Shown here one piece after another: positions 1-8,412 of a stretch of 25,161 bases of DNA (position 1 is the stretch's first letter; every line of letters starts with the position of its first letter). Origin of the DNA: Lachnospiraceae bacterium UBA1778. Lineage in GTDB: Bacteria > Bacillota > Clostridia > Lachnospirales > Lachnospiraceae. Below the pieces are notes generated by a model. It was not told where the DNA came from. It did not search any database and saw nothing but the letters and a program-made list of their open reading frames with translations. A program made the position numbers and the translations under genes. The stretch covers positions 24,769 to 49,929 of the forward strand of contig DCGM01000045.1 of assembly GCA_002315255.1 (NCBI GenBank), read 5' to 3'.

Positions 1-67
1 AACAATCCTGTCGGGATGTCGAAATACTGTTTTAAGTGCTGAACATCGACTAAAACTTTATTTTCAC

Positions 68-71
<4 letters not shown>
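1..71 (-). CDS. oppF: Oligopeptide ABC transporter ATP-binding protein, OppF-like (N-terminal fragment)
   Basis: Only the first 23 codons lie in the window; the reading frame stays open to the edge. The product begins MSENKVLVDVQHLKQYFDIP, the usual first beta strand of an OppF/DppF ATPase, which pairs with OppD to drive peptide import. The ATG (71-69) overlaps the oppD stop codon in an ATGA arrangement, so the two ATPases are probably translationally coupled. A GGGAGG ribosome binding site sits just upstream, inside the end of oppD. The Walker motifs are outside the window, so the OppF call rests on the N-terminus and operon position. The gene is cut by the window edge, not visibly broken. 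Confidence 0.8.
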
Positions 72-1099
<1,028 letters not shown>

Positions 1100-1114
1100 T
1101 AGATCATTCCTCCT

Positions 1115-2245
1115 TTACTTTTCCTTTTTTCCGAGTTTCGAAGCTTTCGCTTTCTTTCTCTTGCTGACCTTACCTTCACGGCTGAGCTTCGGATCAAATG
1201 CGTCGCGAAGTCCGTCGCCGAACAGGTTCAGTGAAAGCACGATCAGAGAGATGGCGATTGCCGGAATAATCAGCCGGTACGGATAGGAGTTGATGCCGTT
1301 CAATGCGTCGGAGGCTAAAGAGCCTAACGACGGCATCGGAGCATTGACGCCTAATCCTAAGTAAGAAAGAAAACTTTCTGTAAAGATAGCGCTCGGAATC
1401 TGCAGTGCCGTCGAGATAACCATGACGGAGATACAGTTCGGAATCAGATGCTTCCGGATAATCCAGCTGCCCGGCGCACCTGCGGTACGTGCTGCTAAAA
1501 CATATTCCTGTTCGCGAAGCGAAAGGATCTGTCCGCGGATCTGACGGGCCATGGAAACCCAATACAGAAGACCGAATACGATAAATAAGGAAATCATATT
1601 CGTTCCCAGTTTCGCCGCCTCAGTGCCTTCAAGCAGCGCCTTCAAGGGTTCTCTCAGTACCGCTGCCAAAAGGATGATCATCAGCATATCCGGGAGGGAA
1701 TAGATGATATCCACGATTCTCATGATGACGAGGTCAACCTTGCCGCCGCAATAGCCGGAAATCGAACCGACTAAAATACCGATCACTAAAACGATCAGGC
1801 TGGCGAAGAATCCGACTGCCAGTGAAATCCGGGTGCCATAGACGATACGGATGAAATAATCACGGCCTGCCGAGTCGGTTCCGAATACATGCGGGAAGAT
1901 CTTTTCGCCTGCTGCGATGCGCTCGAGTTCGGTTTCGCCGTATTCGAACGGTTTCAGGTCTGAATAGGATGCGTCTACCGGCTGTCCCGGAGAAATTCCG
2001 AGCTGGGTATCATACGAATACGGCCAGAAGAACGGAATAAAAATGCATCCGAGCGTAATAATGATGATAATGATGGCCGCAACAGTCGCCACCTTATTCT
2101 TTAAAAGACGTTTGACGCCGTCCTGGAAGAATGTAGAGGACGGACGCATCTGGACCATATATTCCTTCTCTTCTTCCGACGCGGGGAGGAAATTGTCCAG
2201 GTTCACATGCATGCTGAAGGGCTTGTAATTATCCATAATACTCAT
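1115..2245 (-). CDS. oppC: Oligopeptide ABC transporter permease OppC
   Basis: 376-residue inner-membrane permease, second permease of the peptide importer. An N-terminal cytoplasmic stretch (1-50) and first helix (about 54-72) fit the OppC_N domain. An extracytoplasmic segment (75-130) follows, then five helices of the BPD_transp_1 domain. The EAA coupling loop that docks onto the ATPases is visible at about 246-270 (EYVLAARTAGAPGSWIIRKH). It is longer than the usual roughly 300 residues because of an extended N-terminus, an extra segment around 80-120, and a very lysine-rich tail (about 358-376). The start ATG at 2245 has GGGAGGG upstream. Residue M4 is a possible alternative start but has worse spacing. 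It lies 14 bases downstream of oppB and 15 bases upstream of oppD. Confidence 0.92.
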   Translation of the reverse strand: MSIMDNYKPFSMHVNLDNFLPASEEEKEYMVQMRPSSTFFQDGVKRLLKNKVATVAAIIIIIITLGCIFIPFFWPYSYDTQLGISPGQPVDASYSDLKPFEYGETELERIAAGEKIFPHVFGTDSAGRDYFIRIVYGTRISLAVGFFASLIVLVIGILVGSISGYCGGKVDLVIMRIVDIIYSLPDMLMIILLAAVLREPLKALLEGTEAAKLGTNMISLFIVFGLLYWVSMARQIRGQILSLREQEYVLAARTAGAPGSWIIRKHLIPNCISVMVISTALQIPSAIFTESFLSYLGLGVNAPMPSLGSLASDALNGINSYPYRLIIPAIAISLIVLSLNLFGDGLRDAFDPKLSREGKVSKRKKAKASKLGKKEK

Positions 2246-2259
2246 AACTTTACCCTCCC

Positions 2260-3189
2260 TTATTTAAAATCGATACGCGGATCGACAATCTTATATGCGA
2301 TATCACAGATCAGGTTCATAATGACGATCAGTGCCGCTAAGATGATGGTGGTACCCATGATAAGCGGATAATCACGGCCTGTAATACTCTGCACAAAGGC
2401 ACGTCCGATGCCGGGGACTGCGAAAATCTGTTCCACGACAAGCGAGCCGGTAACGATATACGCGATCATCGGTCCAAAATAAGTGATGTCCGGAATCAGC
2501 GCGTTCTTTAATGCATGCCCGAAGATGATCTTCTTTGCAGGAACGCCTTTCGCTTTCGCGGTACGGATATAATCCTGCTCTAAGACATCTAACATGGAAG
2601 ACCGGGTCAGACGGATCACGTTCGCCATCGGCGAAAGTCCCAATGTAATAATCGGAAGAATCAAGCCGGCCGCAGAAGAGCCGTTCGCCGGAAGCCATTG
2701 CAGCGCCACAGAGAACGTCAGAAGTAAAACCGATCCCATAATAAATCCCGGGATAGAGATGAAGGCCGTCGAAACCACCATGACCACACGGTCAAACACG
2801 GAATTCCGCTTCAATGCTGCGACAGAACCTAAAACGATACCGACTAAAGATCCCCAGATGGCTGCAATAATACCTAATAAAGCGGAGGTTTCCATTCCTT
2901 CGCCGATAATCCGGATGACAGTACGTCCTTTCTGCTTTAGCGACGGGCCGAAATCAAACTTGGTGACAATATCAGAGATATAAGTAAAGTACTGCTCCAG
3001 AACCGGCTTGTCCAAGCCGTATTTCGCTTCCATAGCAGCCTGAACTGACGGGCTGACCGCTTTCTCGCCGATAAACGGTCCGCCTGGTACCAGATGCATG
3101 ACAAAGAACGTAATCGTTAATACGACCCAGACCGTAACTATCGCAAGAATTATTCGTTTAATGATATAGGAGATCGTTTTCTTGCTCAT
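2260..3189 (-). CDS. oppB: Oligopeptide ABC transporter permease OppB
   Basis: 309-residue inner-membrane permease that forms the peptide translocation path with OppC. First helix at about 10-33, then a periplasmic-side loop containing VPGGPF, typical of OppB/DppB N-termini. Five further helices form the BPD_transp_1 domain, with the EAA loop at about 205-230 (DYIRTAKAKGVPAKKIIFGH). Length is normal for OppB. It is the first gene of the operon, with AAGGAAG before the ATG and a consensus promoter 30 bases further upstream. No substrate-binding protein gene precedes it, unlike many opp operons; it may follow oppF outside the window or lie elsewhere. Confidence 0.92.
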   Translation of the reverse strand: MSKKTISYIIKRIILAIVTVWVVLTITFFVMHLVPGGPFIGEKAVSPSVQAAMEAKYGLDKPVLEQYFTYISDIVTKFDFGPSLKQKGRTVIRIIGEGMETSALLGIIAAIWGSLVGIVLGSVAALKRNSVFDRVVMVVSTAFISIPGFIMGSVLLLTFSVALQWLPANGSSAAGLILPIITLGLSPMANVIRLTRSSMLDVLEQDYIRTAKAKGVPAKKIIFGHALKNALIPDITYFGPMIAYIVTGSLVVEQIFAVPGIGRAFVQSITGRDYPLIMGTTIILAALIVIMNLICDIAYKIVDPRIDFK

Positions 3190-3220
3190 AATCGGACTTC
3201 CTTAAAAGAAAATTTTATAT

Positions 3221-3250
3221 ATCATACAAAAGAGAACCCCGTTTTGTCAA
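3221..3250 (-). promoter_or_regulatory. Sigma-A-type promoter of the opp operon
   Basis: On the minus strand TTGACA (3250-3245) and TATGAT (3226-3221) are separated by 18 bases, about 30 bases before the oppB ATG. The predicted transcript has a leader of roughly 25 nucleotides. No operator was recognised. Confidence 0.75.
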
Positions 3251-3315
3251 TCTGCAAAATGAATAAATCTTCACATCTTTTTCACATTTTCTTGTGTTTT
3301 TTTATAAAACGTGCA

Positions 3316-3358
3316 TAAAAATGCCCAAAAGGTGAATATATCATCTCCTTTTGGGCAT
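3316..3358 (-). terminator. Intrinsic terminator of the TPM-domain operon
   Basis: A perfect 12-bp inverted repeat (ATGCCCAAAAGG at 3321-3332 and its complement at 3347-3358) is followed on the minus strand by a run of five T residues. It lies 24 bases after the TPM gene and insulates it from the opp promoter. Confidence 0.85.
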
Positions 3359-3382
3359 CTGTACGGTATTATCTGCTACCGC

Positions 3383-4090
3383 TTATTTTTTCTTTTTGGG
3401 CGCCGGCGCTGCAGGAACTTCCCGCCGTGCGCTTAAGAACCGGTCATTATTATGGGTGATCTTAAATGCGGCGGCCTTCTCCCCGTCCATCGTTTTCGCG
3501 CTGACCGGGCCCTTCGAAAGGAGCCAGACCAGTCCTGCTGTCAATGCGCCTCCGAGGATTCCCAAAATGATCCATCCCCAAAGCGACCGGAAGAAGTATT
3601 TTCCGCTGATCTTCCGTGTCTGCTCCGCAAAAGCAAGCGCGGCTTCATAATACTGCGCTTTTCCCAGATAGGTCCGGGTGTCGCCCTCACGAAGAGCGGC
3701 CATTTCGAGATCTGTTATGAATGGGTCGCTGTCTTTTCCTGTCGTTCTTTCAATGGAGAAACCGCCTCTTCTGGCGCCCAGGTTCACATACAGGATAACT
3801 GCATCCCTCGTTTCCGTGTTTCCCAGTTCGGACGCCTCCCAATCCTTCAGCGCCTGCTTTGCCGACCCGGAATGCGTTCCGTTAATCAGCGGTCCTTCGG
3901 TAAAGTAGATCAGCACGTCTGCATTGAGCGCCCTGCCGGCGCGATACAGCTGCTGGTTGATCTCTGCCAGTTCCGCTTCTGTAAAAAATCCGGTGTCATC
4001 GTACATGTACTGCGTTCCGAGCGGGTTAAACCCCCAGACCAATGCAGTTGCGACGATTCCTAATAATATCGCTGCGAGACCTCTTTTCAT
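3383..4090 (-). CDS. TPM-domain (YgcG-family) membrane protein
   Basis: 235-residue protein with an N-terminal signal/anchor helix (about 4-22), an extracytoplasmic TPM domain (about 28-160) and a second helix (about 168-190), followed by a short cytoplasmic tail ending in lysines. The TPM signature appears as YDDTGFFTEAELAEINQQL near residues 29-48, followed by DVLIYFTE. TPM domains (Pfam TPM_phosphatase) occur in plant thylakoid and many bacterial membrane proteins and mostly have no known activity here. The ATG overlaps the stop of the upstream gene (ATGA), so it is translationally coupled. It is the last gene of a three-gene operon. The family call is fairly safe; any specific function is unknown. 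Confidence 0.75.
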   Translation of the reverse strand: MKRGLAAILLGIVATALVWGFNPLGTQYMYDDTGFFTEAELAEINQQLYRAGRALNADVLIYFTEGPLINGTHSGSAKQALKDWEASELGNTETRDAVILYVNLGARRGGFSIERTTGKDSDPFITDLEMAALREGDTRTYLGKAQYYEAALAFAEQTRKISGKYFFRSLWGWIILGILGGALTAGLVWLLSKGPVSAKTMDGEKAAAFKITHNNDRFLSARREVPAAPAPKKKK

Positions 4091-4869
4091 ATCAGCCCGC
4101 CTCCTAACACCATTGCGGCGAAGAACACGACCGCTGCGGCGATGACGAAAAGAGCGATCGTTTTTCCAATGCTCTTCGGAAGCTTTCCGCTGACCTCGCC
4201 ATTCTCGCCGTTCATGATCACCGTATGCTGTTTTCCTAAATACTGATACTTATAAATCCAGATCGGAAGATAGGCGCAGATCGCTCTTTCCTTCAAAATA
4301 TCAGCCGACTCCGCTTCCGCCGACAGCTCATCGTAGTCTTCTGCCGCTGCCTGCTTCATCTGGTTCGCAAAATCCTTTTTCAGACGCTTCCGGAGTTTTT
4401 CCGCTTCTGCATCGCAGCGCGCCGCCAGTGCGGCAGCTCCTACTTCGCCCGCCTTCTCGCCTTCCAGCGAGAAATCTTTCAGATACTTCTCTTCAAACGG
4501 TTTCAGTCGGCTGAAGTCAAACGTTCCCGGCACTTCCATCTCGGCAGCCTCAATCGTTTTTGAGACACAAACCGGAATATTCTCATAGGAAGCTTCCGCC
4601 TTTTTATCGATGTCGTACTCTTCGATCCGGACCATCACCTCGTTCGAAGTGATCTGCTTCACTTTCTTCTTTCCGCATCCGAAAATCTGCCCTTCCATTT
4701 CGCAGCTGTACAGCAGATAGGGGACATAAATCCCCTTCAATTTCTGAAGTTCTTTTGCGCTCAGAAAATTGAACGGGGTCAGAATTCCGCTCTTTGCCCA
4801 TTCTTTCATTTCATCTGCTGCCAGTTCTCTGGAAACCGAACTGGGCAAAATCCATTTAAGCTCGTTCAT
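4087..4869 (-). CDS. Tail-anchored protein resembling the zinc-ribbon (TFIIB-type) membrane-associated family, without the zinc ribbon
   Basis: 260-residue mostly soluble, highly charged protein with one C-terminal helix (about 236-257), so probably anchored with its bulk in the cytoplasm. It shows the pattern of a clostridial family usually annotated as TFIIB-type zinc-ribbon protein: an N-terminal LPSSVSRELAADEMKEWAK segment, then LKGIYVPYLLYSCEMEG, and near the end AYLPIWIYKYQYLGK and VIMNGENGEVSGKLP. The N-terminal CxxC zinc ribbon normally present is absent; the protein starts where the ribbon would end. A coiled-coil-prone segment spans about 130-190. The gene starts inside the last 14 bases of the upstream gene and overlaps the TPM gene by four bases. 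Family assignment is from memory of the pattern; function is unknown. Confidence 0.55.
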   Translation of the reverse strand: MNELKWILPSSVSRELAADEMKEWAKSGILTPFNFLSAKELQKLKGIYVPYLLYSCEMEGQIFGCGKKKVKQITSNEVMVRIEEYDIDKKAEASYENIPVCVSKTIEAAEMEVPGTFDFSRLKPFEEKYLKDFSLEGEKAGEVGAAALAARCDAEAEKLRKRLKKDFANQMKQAAAEDYDELSAEAESADILKERAICAYLPIWIYKYQYLGKQHTVIMNGENGEVSGKLPKSIGKTIALFVIAAAVVFFAAMVLGGGLI

Positions 4870-5986
4870 CCTCTTCCTTCTTATCGTTCGGCGTTACAAT
4901 GTCATCGTCATTCTTCTTAACATTCGCTGTCACAATATCATCGCTTTCAATCTTCGGCATAACGATCTTCGGCATTCTCGGCTTTTCGTCGCGTTTCTCC
5001 TGGTTTTCGCTGTACGCCTTCTTCACATTGAAGCGCTCCCAGTCTTCCTGAAGCTTTTCCGAAATCAGGCGATAGCCGACATAGCCTTCAACTGCTGCAA
5101 TCACAAGTTCCGCCACAAATACAATCCATCTTTCGATTTCTACGAAACCTGCCAACACCTGCGGAATATAGAATACCAGCGGCGCCAGAATCACCAGTGC
5201 CAGCCACTTGCGCTCCAGCTTTTCAGTCTGAATTCCATAGAAGGCAACTGCTGCAGCGATAATCGCAACCGTCTGAAGCACCATTATCAATGCGTTCAGC
5301 ACGAACTCGGCCGCGTTCACGTCGAGGAACATCGATTTGACCACGTTCACCGCTTCTTCTACTGTCGTCCCCTCGGCGCTCTGGATATAGGCATTGACCA
5401 TCGTATCAAAGCCCTGCGCATTTAACGACAGCGCGTATGTTACATATTCAACTGAATAGGAAAGCTGACCATTGATCAGAAGGGCTGCTGCGAAAAATCC
5501 TAATGCAAAAACAAACGCAGTCCCGAGGTCCATCCGCTGATGCCGCTTTTCAAGCGCCTTTTTCAGTAAGACCATTCCGAGAATAATCGCACCGACCGTT
5601 CCGCCAATCATCAGCACTGCGGAAATCGCACTGGGAATCGCAGGCTTCGTCGTCAGAACCGTATTTAAGCTCGGAATCAGTCCAAACAGGAAATAAACCG
5701 CATTCGGAAGGATATAGGTGCCGACAAAGCTTCCGATAATGCCATAAAGCAGCGCGTTCATCCATGTCAGACCTGCGCGATTCTTCATATACGCAAATGC
5801 CGCAATCGCAACGCCGATTAAAATCGCAGCGGCAATTCCAGCCATGATAATGGTAAATATCGGGACTAACGCATCTTTATATTCAGTCACTACCGGAACA
5901 TACTCGGTTGCAGCCTCCGTCGTCTCCGCAATCGTTTCTGTGGTGCTTTCAGCCGCGCGTAAAATAATCGAAAACAGTTTAGTCAT
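4856..5986 (-). CDS. Polytopic membrane protein, possibly a degenerate YhfC-like protein
   Basis: 376-residue integral membrane protein with about seven hydrophobic segments. It has a Thr/Glu-rich N-terminal extracytoplasmic stretch (TTETIAETTEAATE) and a charged cytoplasmic tail. The general layout and fragments such as NALLYGIIGSFVG and AFVFALGFFAAALL suggest distant similarity to the YhfC family of putative membrane peptidases. The Glu-Glu and His-Gly motifs expected for zinc binding there are not seen, so if related it is probably inactive. The tail contains a near repeat (DDIVTANVKK, then DDIVTPNDKK). The start at 5986 is preferred over 6016 because AAAGGA lies eight bases upstream and the predicted transcript begins near 6033. 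First gene of the operon with the two following genes. The family assignment is tentative. Confidence 0.45.
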   Translation of the reverse strand: MTKLFSIILRAAESTTETIAETTEAATEYVPVVTEYKDALVPIFTIIMAGIAAAILIGVAIAAFAYMKNRAGLTWMNALLYGIIGSFVGTYILPNAVYFLFGLIPSLNTVLTTKPAIPSAISAVLMIGGTVGAIILGMVLLKKALEKRHQRMDLGTAFVFALGFFAAALLINGQLSYSVEYVTYALSLNAQGFDTMVNAYIQSAEGTTVEEAVNVVKSMFLDVNAAEFVLNALIMVLQTVAIIAAAVAFYGIQTEKLERKWLALVILAPLVFYIPQVLAGFVEIERWIVFVAELVIAAVEGYVGYRLISEKLQEDWERFNVKKAYSENQEKRDEKPRMPKIVMPKIESDDIVTANVKKNDDDIVTPNDKKEEDERA

Positions 5987-6039
5987 TCCATAAATCCTTT
6001 CACAACAGCTCATCAAACACTTCGAGCCTTATCGGTAAC

Positions 6040-6068
6040 AGTATACCCTCCGAACGGGGCAGTGTCAA
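6040..6068 (-). promoter_or_regulatory. Consensus promoter of the three-gene membrane operon
   Basis: On the minus strand TTGACA (6068-6063) and TATACT (6045-6040) are separated by exactly 17 bases. A transcript starting near 6033 gives a 47-base leader to the ATG at 5986. This is one of the strongest-looking promoters in the window. Confidence 0.85.
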
Positions 6069-6167
6069 GATTCGCCCCCTGCCCATACCCCCGTTTTCCC
6101 TTGCGTTTCCTTAGTTTTCACACGATTTTCAGATTTGCGGAACGCGATTTCTCTTTAAAACATTTTC

Positions 6168-6196
6168 TTGACAATTATTTACACGTATGATATTTT
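6168..6196 (+). promoter_or_regulatory. Promoter of the cold-shock gene
   Basis: TTGACA (6168-6173), 17-base spacer, TATTTT (6191-6196) with a TGA extended -10 just before it. The predicted start is near 6203, at the beginning of a 7-bp inverted repeat (6203-6219), leaving a leader of about 41 nucleotides. Confidence 0.7.
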
Positions 6197-6202
6197 CTAC
6201 TT

Positions 6203-6219
6203 TAGGTTATTTTAACCTA
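6203..6219 (+). repeat. 7-bp perfect inverted repeat at the predicted 5' end of the cold-shock mRNA
   Basis: TAGGTTA, three T residues, TAACCTA. In RNA it would place a small hairpin at or next to the first transcribed base; in DNA it could be an operator at +1. Confidence 0.6.
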
Positions 6220-6243
6220 CTGAAAACACTCGGAGGTAACACA

Positions 6244-6444
6244 ATGAACAAGGGTACGGTGAAATGGTTCAACAACCAGAAGGGTTATGGTTTCATTTCC
6301 GATGAGAACGGCAAGGACGTATTCGTTCATTACTCTGGTCTCAACATGGATGGCTTCAAGTCTTTAGACGAAGGCCAGGCAGTTGAGTTCGAAGTAATCG
6401 AAGGCGCAAAGGGCCCGCAGGCTGTCAATGTAACCAAACTGTAA
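6244..6444 (+). CDS. csp: Cold-shock protein, CspA family
   Basis: 66-residue single cold-shock domain, the normal length for bacterial Csp proteins, which bind single-stranded RNA/DNA and act as RNA chaperones in the cytoplasm. RNP1-type motif KGYGFI at residues 13-18 and RNP2-type VFVHY at 26-30 are intact, with WFN at 8-10. The start is the ATG at 6244, preceded by GGAGG (6232-6236) at seven bases. An in-frame ATG at 6187 lies upstream of the predicted transcription start and is rejected. Single-gene unit with its own promoter and a bidirectional terminator at 6507-6541. The paralogue (cspA, B, C or D) cannot be told. Confidence 0.96.
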   Translation: MNKGTVKWFNNQKGYGFISDENGKDVFVHYSGLNMDGFKSLDEGQAVEFEVIEGAKGPQAVNVTKL

Positions 6445-6506
6445 TTTCGTAAACACGACATTTTTTCTATAGATTCGTCTATATAAAACATTTCATGGCT
6501 TATGAA

Positions 6507-6541
6507 GAAAAAAGCGACGCAGGTTTCTGCGCCGCTTTTTT
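6507..6541. terminator. Bidirectional intrinsic terminator between csp and hslO
   Basis: Nine-bp stem (6514-6522 with 6527-6535, one A/C mismatch on plus that becomes a G/U pair on minus), flanked by six A residues on the left and six T residues on the right. It can end csp on plus and hslO on minus. Confidence 0.85.
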
Positions 6542-6633
6542 ATGTTTCGATGCTTTTCGTCCGCACGTGTCACATCATCCTCATGCTCTGCCGTCGGATG
6601 TTAGATCATCCTTTCGTTCTCCGCCGGCTGGCG

Positions 6634-7500
6634 TTACATCATCCCCCGGATCTCGTCGAGTGTCACCGGGTATTTCTTCCCGCAGAAATGACAGACCACT
6701 TCGATATCTTTTCCGTCATCGAGGATGCTCTGTTTCTCTTCCTTCGGCAGGCTCCGGATCACTTCAACCGTCCGCTCTTTCGAGCAATCACAGGTGAATG
6801 CGACCGGTGTCCTGTCTAAAATCTCCGGGTTCAGCCCCTGCAAAAGCCCCATCACCAGCGCCTCTGCCGAGATTCCGTTCTCCAGCGCCGCCGTAACGGA
6901 GGTAAACCCGCGCAGCCGTTCCTCCAGCGCCGTAATCGTTTCATCCGTAGCGCCCGGCATCATCTGAAGGATAAAGCCGCCCGCCTTATTTACCGTATTG
7001 TCTTTATTCATCAGCACGCCCAACGCGACTGACGACGGCGTCTGCTCCGATGTGGCGAAATAATAGGTCAGGTCTTCTGCAATCTCGCCGCTCTGTAAAA
7101 TCGTGTCGCCGATATACGGCTCCTTCAGCCCGATATCGCGGATTACGCTCAGCACGCCGAGGTCCAATGCATCTCCGACATTCAGCTTTCCGGGCGTTTT
7201 CGACGGAAGATCGACGAGCGGATTTTTCACGTATCCCTTCACATGTCCTTTGCAGTCTGCCGCTACCAGCAGTCCTTCAATCGGCCCCTGGCAGTCAATC
7301 TTCACCGTCAGCCGGTCCGAATCATTCTTCATCATAAAGCCCATCATTGCGCCGCCGGTCAGAAGGCGTCCTAACGCAGCCGTCGCAATCGGACTTAACC
7401 CATGCGCCATCCGCGCTTCTTCTACTGTTTCTTTCGTTTCCGCCGCGAAAAACCGGATCTGTCCGTCCGCTGCGGTACCGCGGATCATATAGTCACTCAT
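6634..7500 (-). CDS. hslO: Redox-regulated chaperone Hsp33
   Basis: 288-residue cytoplasmic holdase that is activated by oxidative unfolding. The C-terminal zinc switch is complete: CDC at residues 237-239 and CHFC at 270-273. The N-terminal domain shows typical segments (RLLTGGAMMG, VKIDCQGPIEG, GDALDLGVLSV). Length is normal for HslO. The ATG at 7500 has AGAGGAAAG upstream. The gene overlaps the preceding methyltransferase by eight bases, so the two are cotranscribed and probably coupled. Reduced zinc-bound cysteines keep it inactive; oxidants form two disulfides and expose the client-binding surface (known for the family). Confidence 0.97.
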   Translation of the reverse strand: MSDYMIRGTAADGQIRFFAAETKETVEEARMAHGLSPIATAALGRLLTGGAMMGFMMKNDSDRLTVKIDCQGPIEGLLVAADCKGHVKGYVKNPLVDLPSKTPGKLNVGDALDLGVLSVIRDIGLKEPYIGDTILQSGEIAEDLTYYFATSEQTPSSVALGVLMNKDNTVNKAGGFILQMMPGATDETITALEERLRGFTSVTAALENGISAEALVMGLLQGLNPEILDRTPVAFTCDCSKERTVEVIRSLPKEEKQSILDDGKDIEVVCHFCGKKYPVTLDEIRGMM

Positions 7501-8251
7501 AGCTCTTTCCTCTTTCTCTCAAAATTATATAGATACGGTCGTCCTCTTCTGTCGGGGCGTCCTTCGTAAACGCGCGGTACGCGCCGACAAAATCCATTCC
7601 GGCCGCTTTTGTATATTCCTTGATTTCCTCTATTGAAAATGCCCGCTGCACCTGCTCTTCATCGCCGCGCTCGTAGCGGCCGTCCTCCTGCAGCGAGAAC
7701 CATGTCAGGTTATAGTAGTTCAATGCTTCCTCTTCCACGAACTCATTGTCCCACACATAGAACCCGTCTTCCTCCTCGAAGGCCTGCGTCCCGGTGCCAA
7801 GCGTTTCCTTATAGTAATGCGTCGTTTTCAGGTCAAAGATAAAGACGCCCTTCGGATCGAGGTAATTATTGACGAGGCGGAGCGTATCGATAAAGTCTTC
7901 GTCCTCGGTAAGATAATTCATCGAATCGCAGACGGAAACAAACGCCGCCATCGTGCCGTACAGTTCAAAATCGCGCATGTCCTGATTAAGATAGAGGATT
8001 TCCTCGCCCGCAGCTTCGGCTTTTTCGGCGGCGATCTGGAGCATCTCGGGCGACAGGTCAATGCCGGTCATATCGTAGCCCGCTTTAGCGAGAAGCGAGG
8101 TCATAGTTCCGGTCCCGCAGCCGAGCTCTGCGACGAGACCAGACGCGACCCCATTCTCGTGAAGAAGCGCGGCAAGATACCGGCACCAATCCTCGTACGG
8201 GATGTCGGACATCAGCTTATCATATTGTGCTGCAAAATCTGTATATGCCAT
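7493..8251 (-). CDS. Class I SAM-dependent methyltransferase
   Basis: 252-residue cytoplasmic Rossmann-fold methyltransferase. Motif I VAELGCGTGTMTS lies at about 40-52, followed by TGIDLSPEML (acidic residue D65 expected to hold the ribose of SAM) and NQDMRDF, then the VSVCDSMNYL segment at about 105-114. This pattern resembles the Methyltransf_25/YqeM-like group whose substrates are generally unknown. The ATG at 8251 has only a weak A/G-rich ribosome binding site (GGGGAAACAAAG). The gene overlaps hslO by eight bases; the pairing suggests an oxidative-stress or protein-repair link but does not prove it. No substrate can be inferred. Confidence 0.85.
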   Translation of the reverse strand: MAYTDFAAQYDKLMSDIPYEDWCRYLAALLHENGVASGLVAELGCGTGTMTSLLAKAGYDMTGIDLSPEMLQIAAEKAEAAGEEILYLNQDMRDFELYGTMAAFVSVCDSMNYLTEDEDFIDTLRLVNNYLDPKGVFIFDLKTTHYYKETLGTGTQAFEEEDGFYVWDNEFVEEEALNYYNLTWFSLQEDGRYERGDEEQVQRAFSIEEIKEYTKAAGMDFVGAYRAFTKDAPTEEDDRIYIILRERGKSYE

Positions 8252-8308
8252 CTTTTTCTTTGTTTCCCCGTTTTTTCTCCCATATAGGGGTGCTAAACCG
8301 ACTTCTTG

Positions 8309-8336
8309 ATACTAACACAAACCGATTATTTTGCAA
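8309..8336 (-). promoter_or_regulatory. Possible promoter of the methyltransferase-hslO operon
   Basis: On the minus strand TTGCAA (8336-8331), 16-base spacer, TAGTAT (8314-8309). The leader would be about 50 bases. The match is moderate. Confidence 0.45.
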
Positions 8337-8346
8337 GTCTTGATGC

Positions 8347-8375
8347 TTGATTCTTCGGCTGACATTCGTTATAAT
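8347..8375 (+). promoter_or_regulatory. Promoter of the plus-strand membrane protein gene
   Basis: TTGATT (8347-8352), 17-base spacer, TATAAT (8370-8375). It lies almost back to back with the minus-strand promoter at 8309-8336, so the two divergent units share a regulatory region of about 160 bases. Confidence 0.75.
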
Positions 8376-8412
8376 CTCTATTATAACAGATTTTCTTTGT
8401 GAGGCGAAAAAA

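Noticed and set aside
3452..4063. 203-residue plus-strand frame opposite the TPM gene
   Set aside because: No ribosome binding site and no family character; complementary shadow of a well-supported gene.
4087..4869. Annotation as a primosomal (PriA-like) or transcription-factor protein
   Set aside because: No zinc ribbon, helicase or DNA-binding motif is present; the shared features are the membrane-associated part of the family only.
6187..6243. N-terminal extension of the cold-shock protein
   Set aside because: The upstream ATG overlaps the -10 region; the standard 66-residue protein starts at 6244 with a proper GGAGG.
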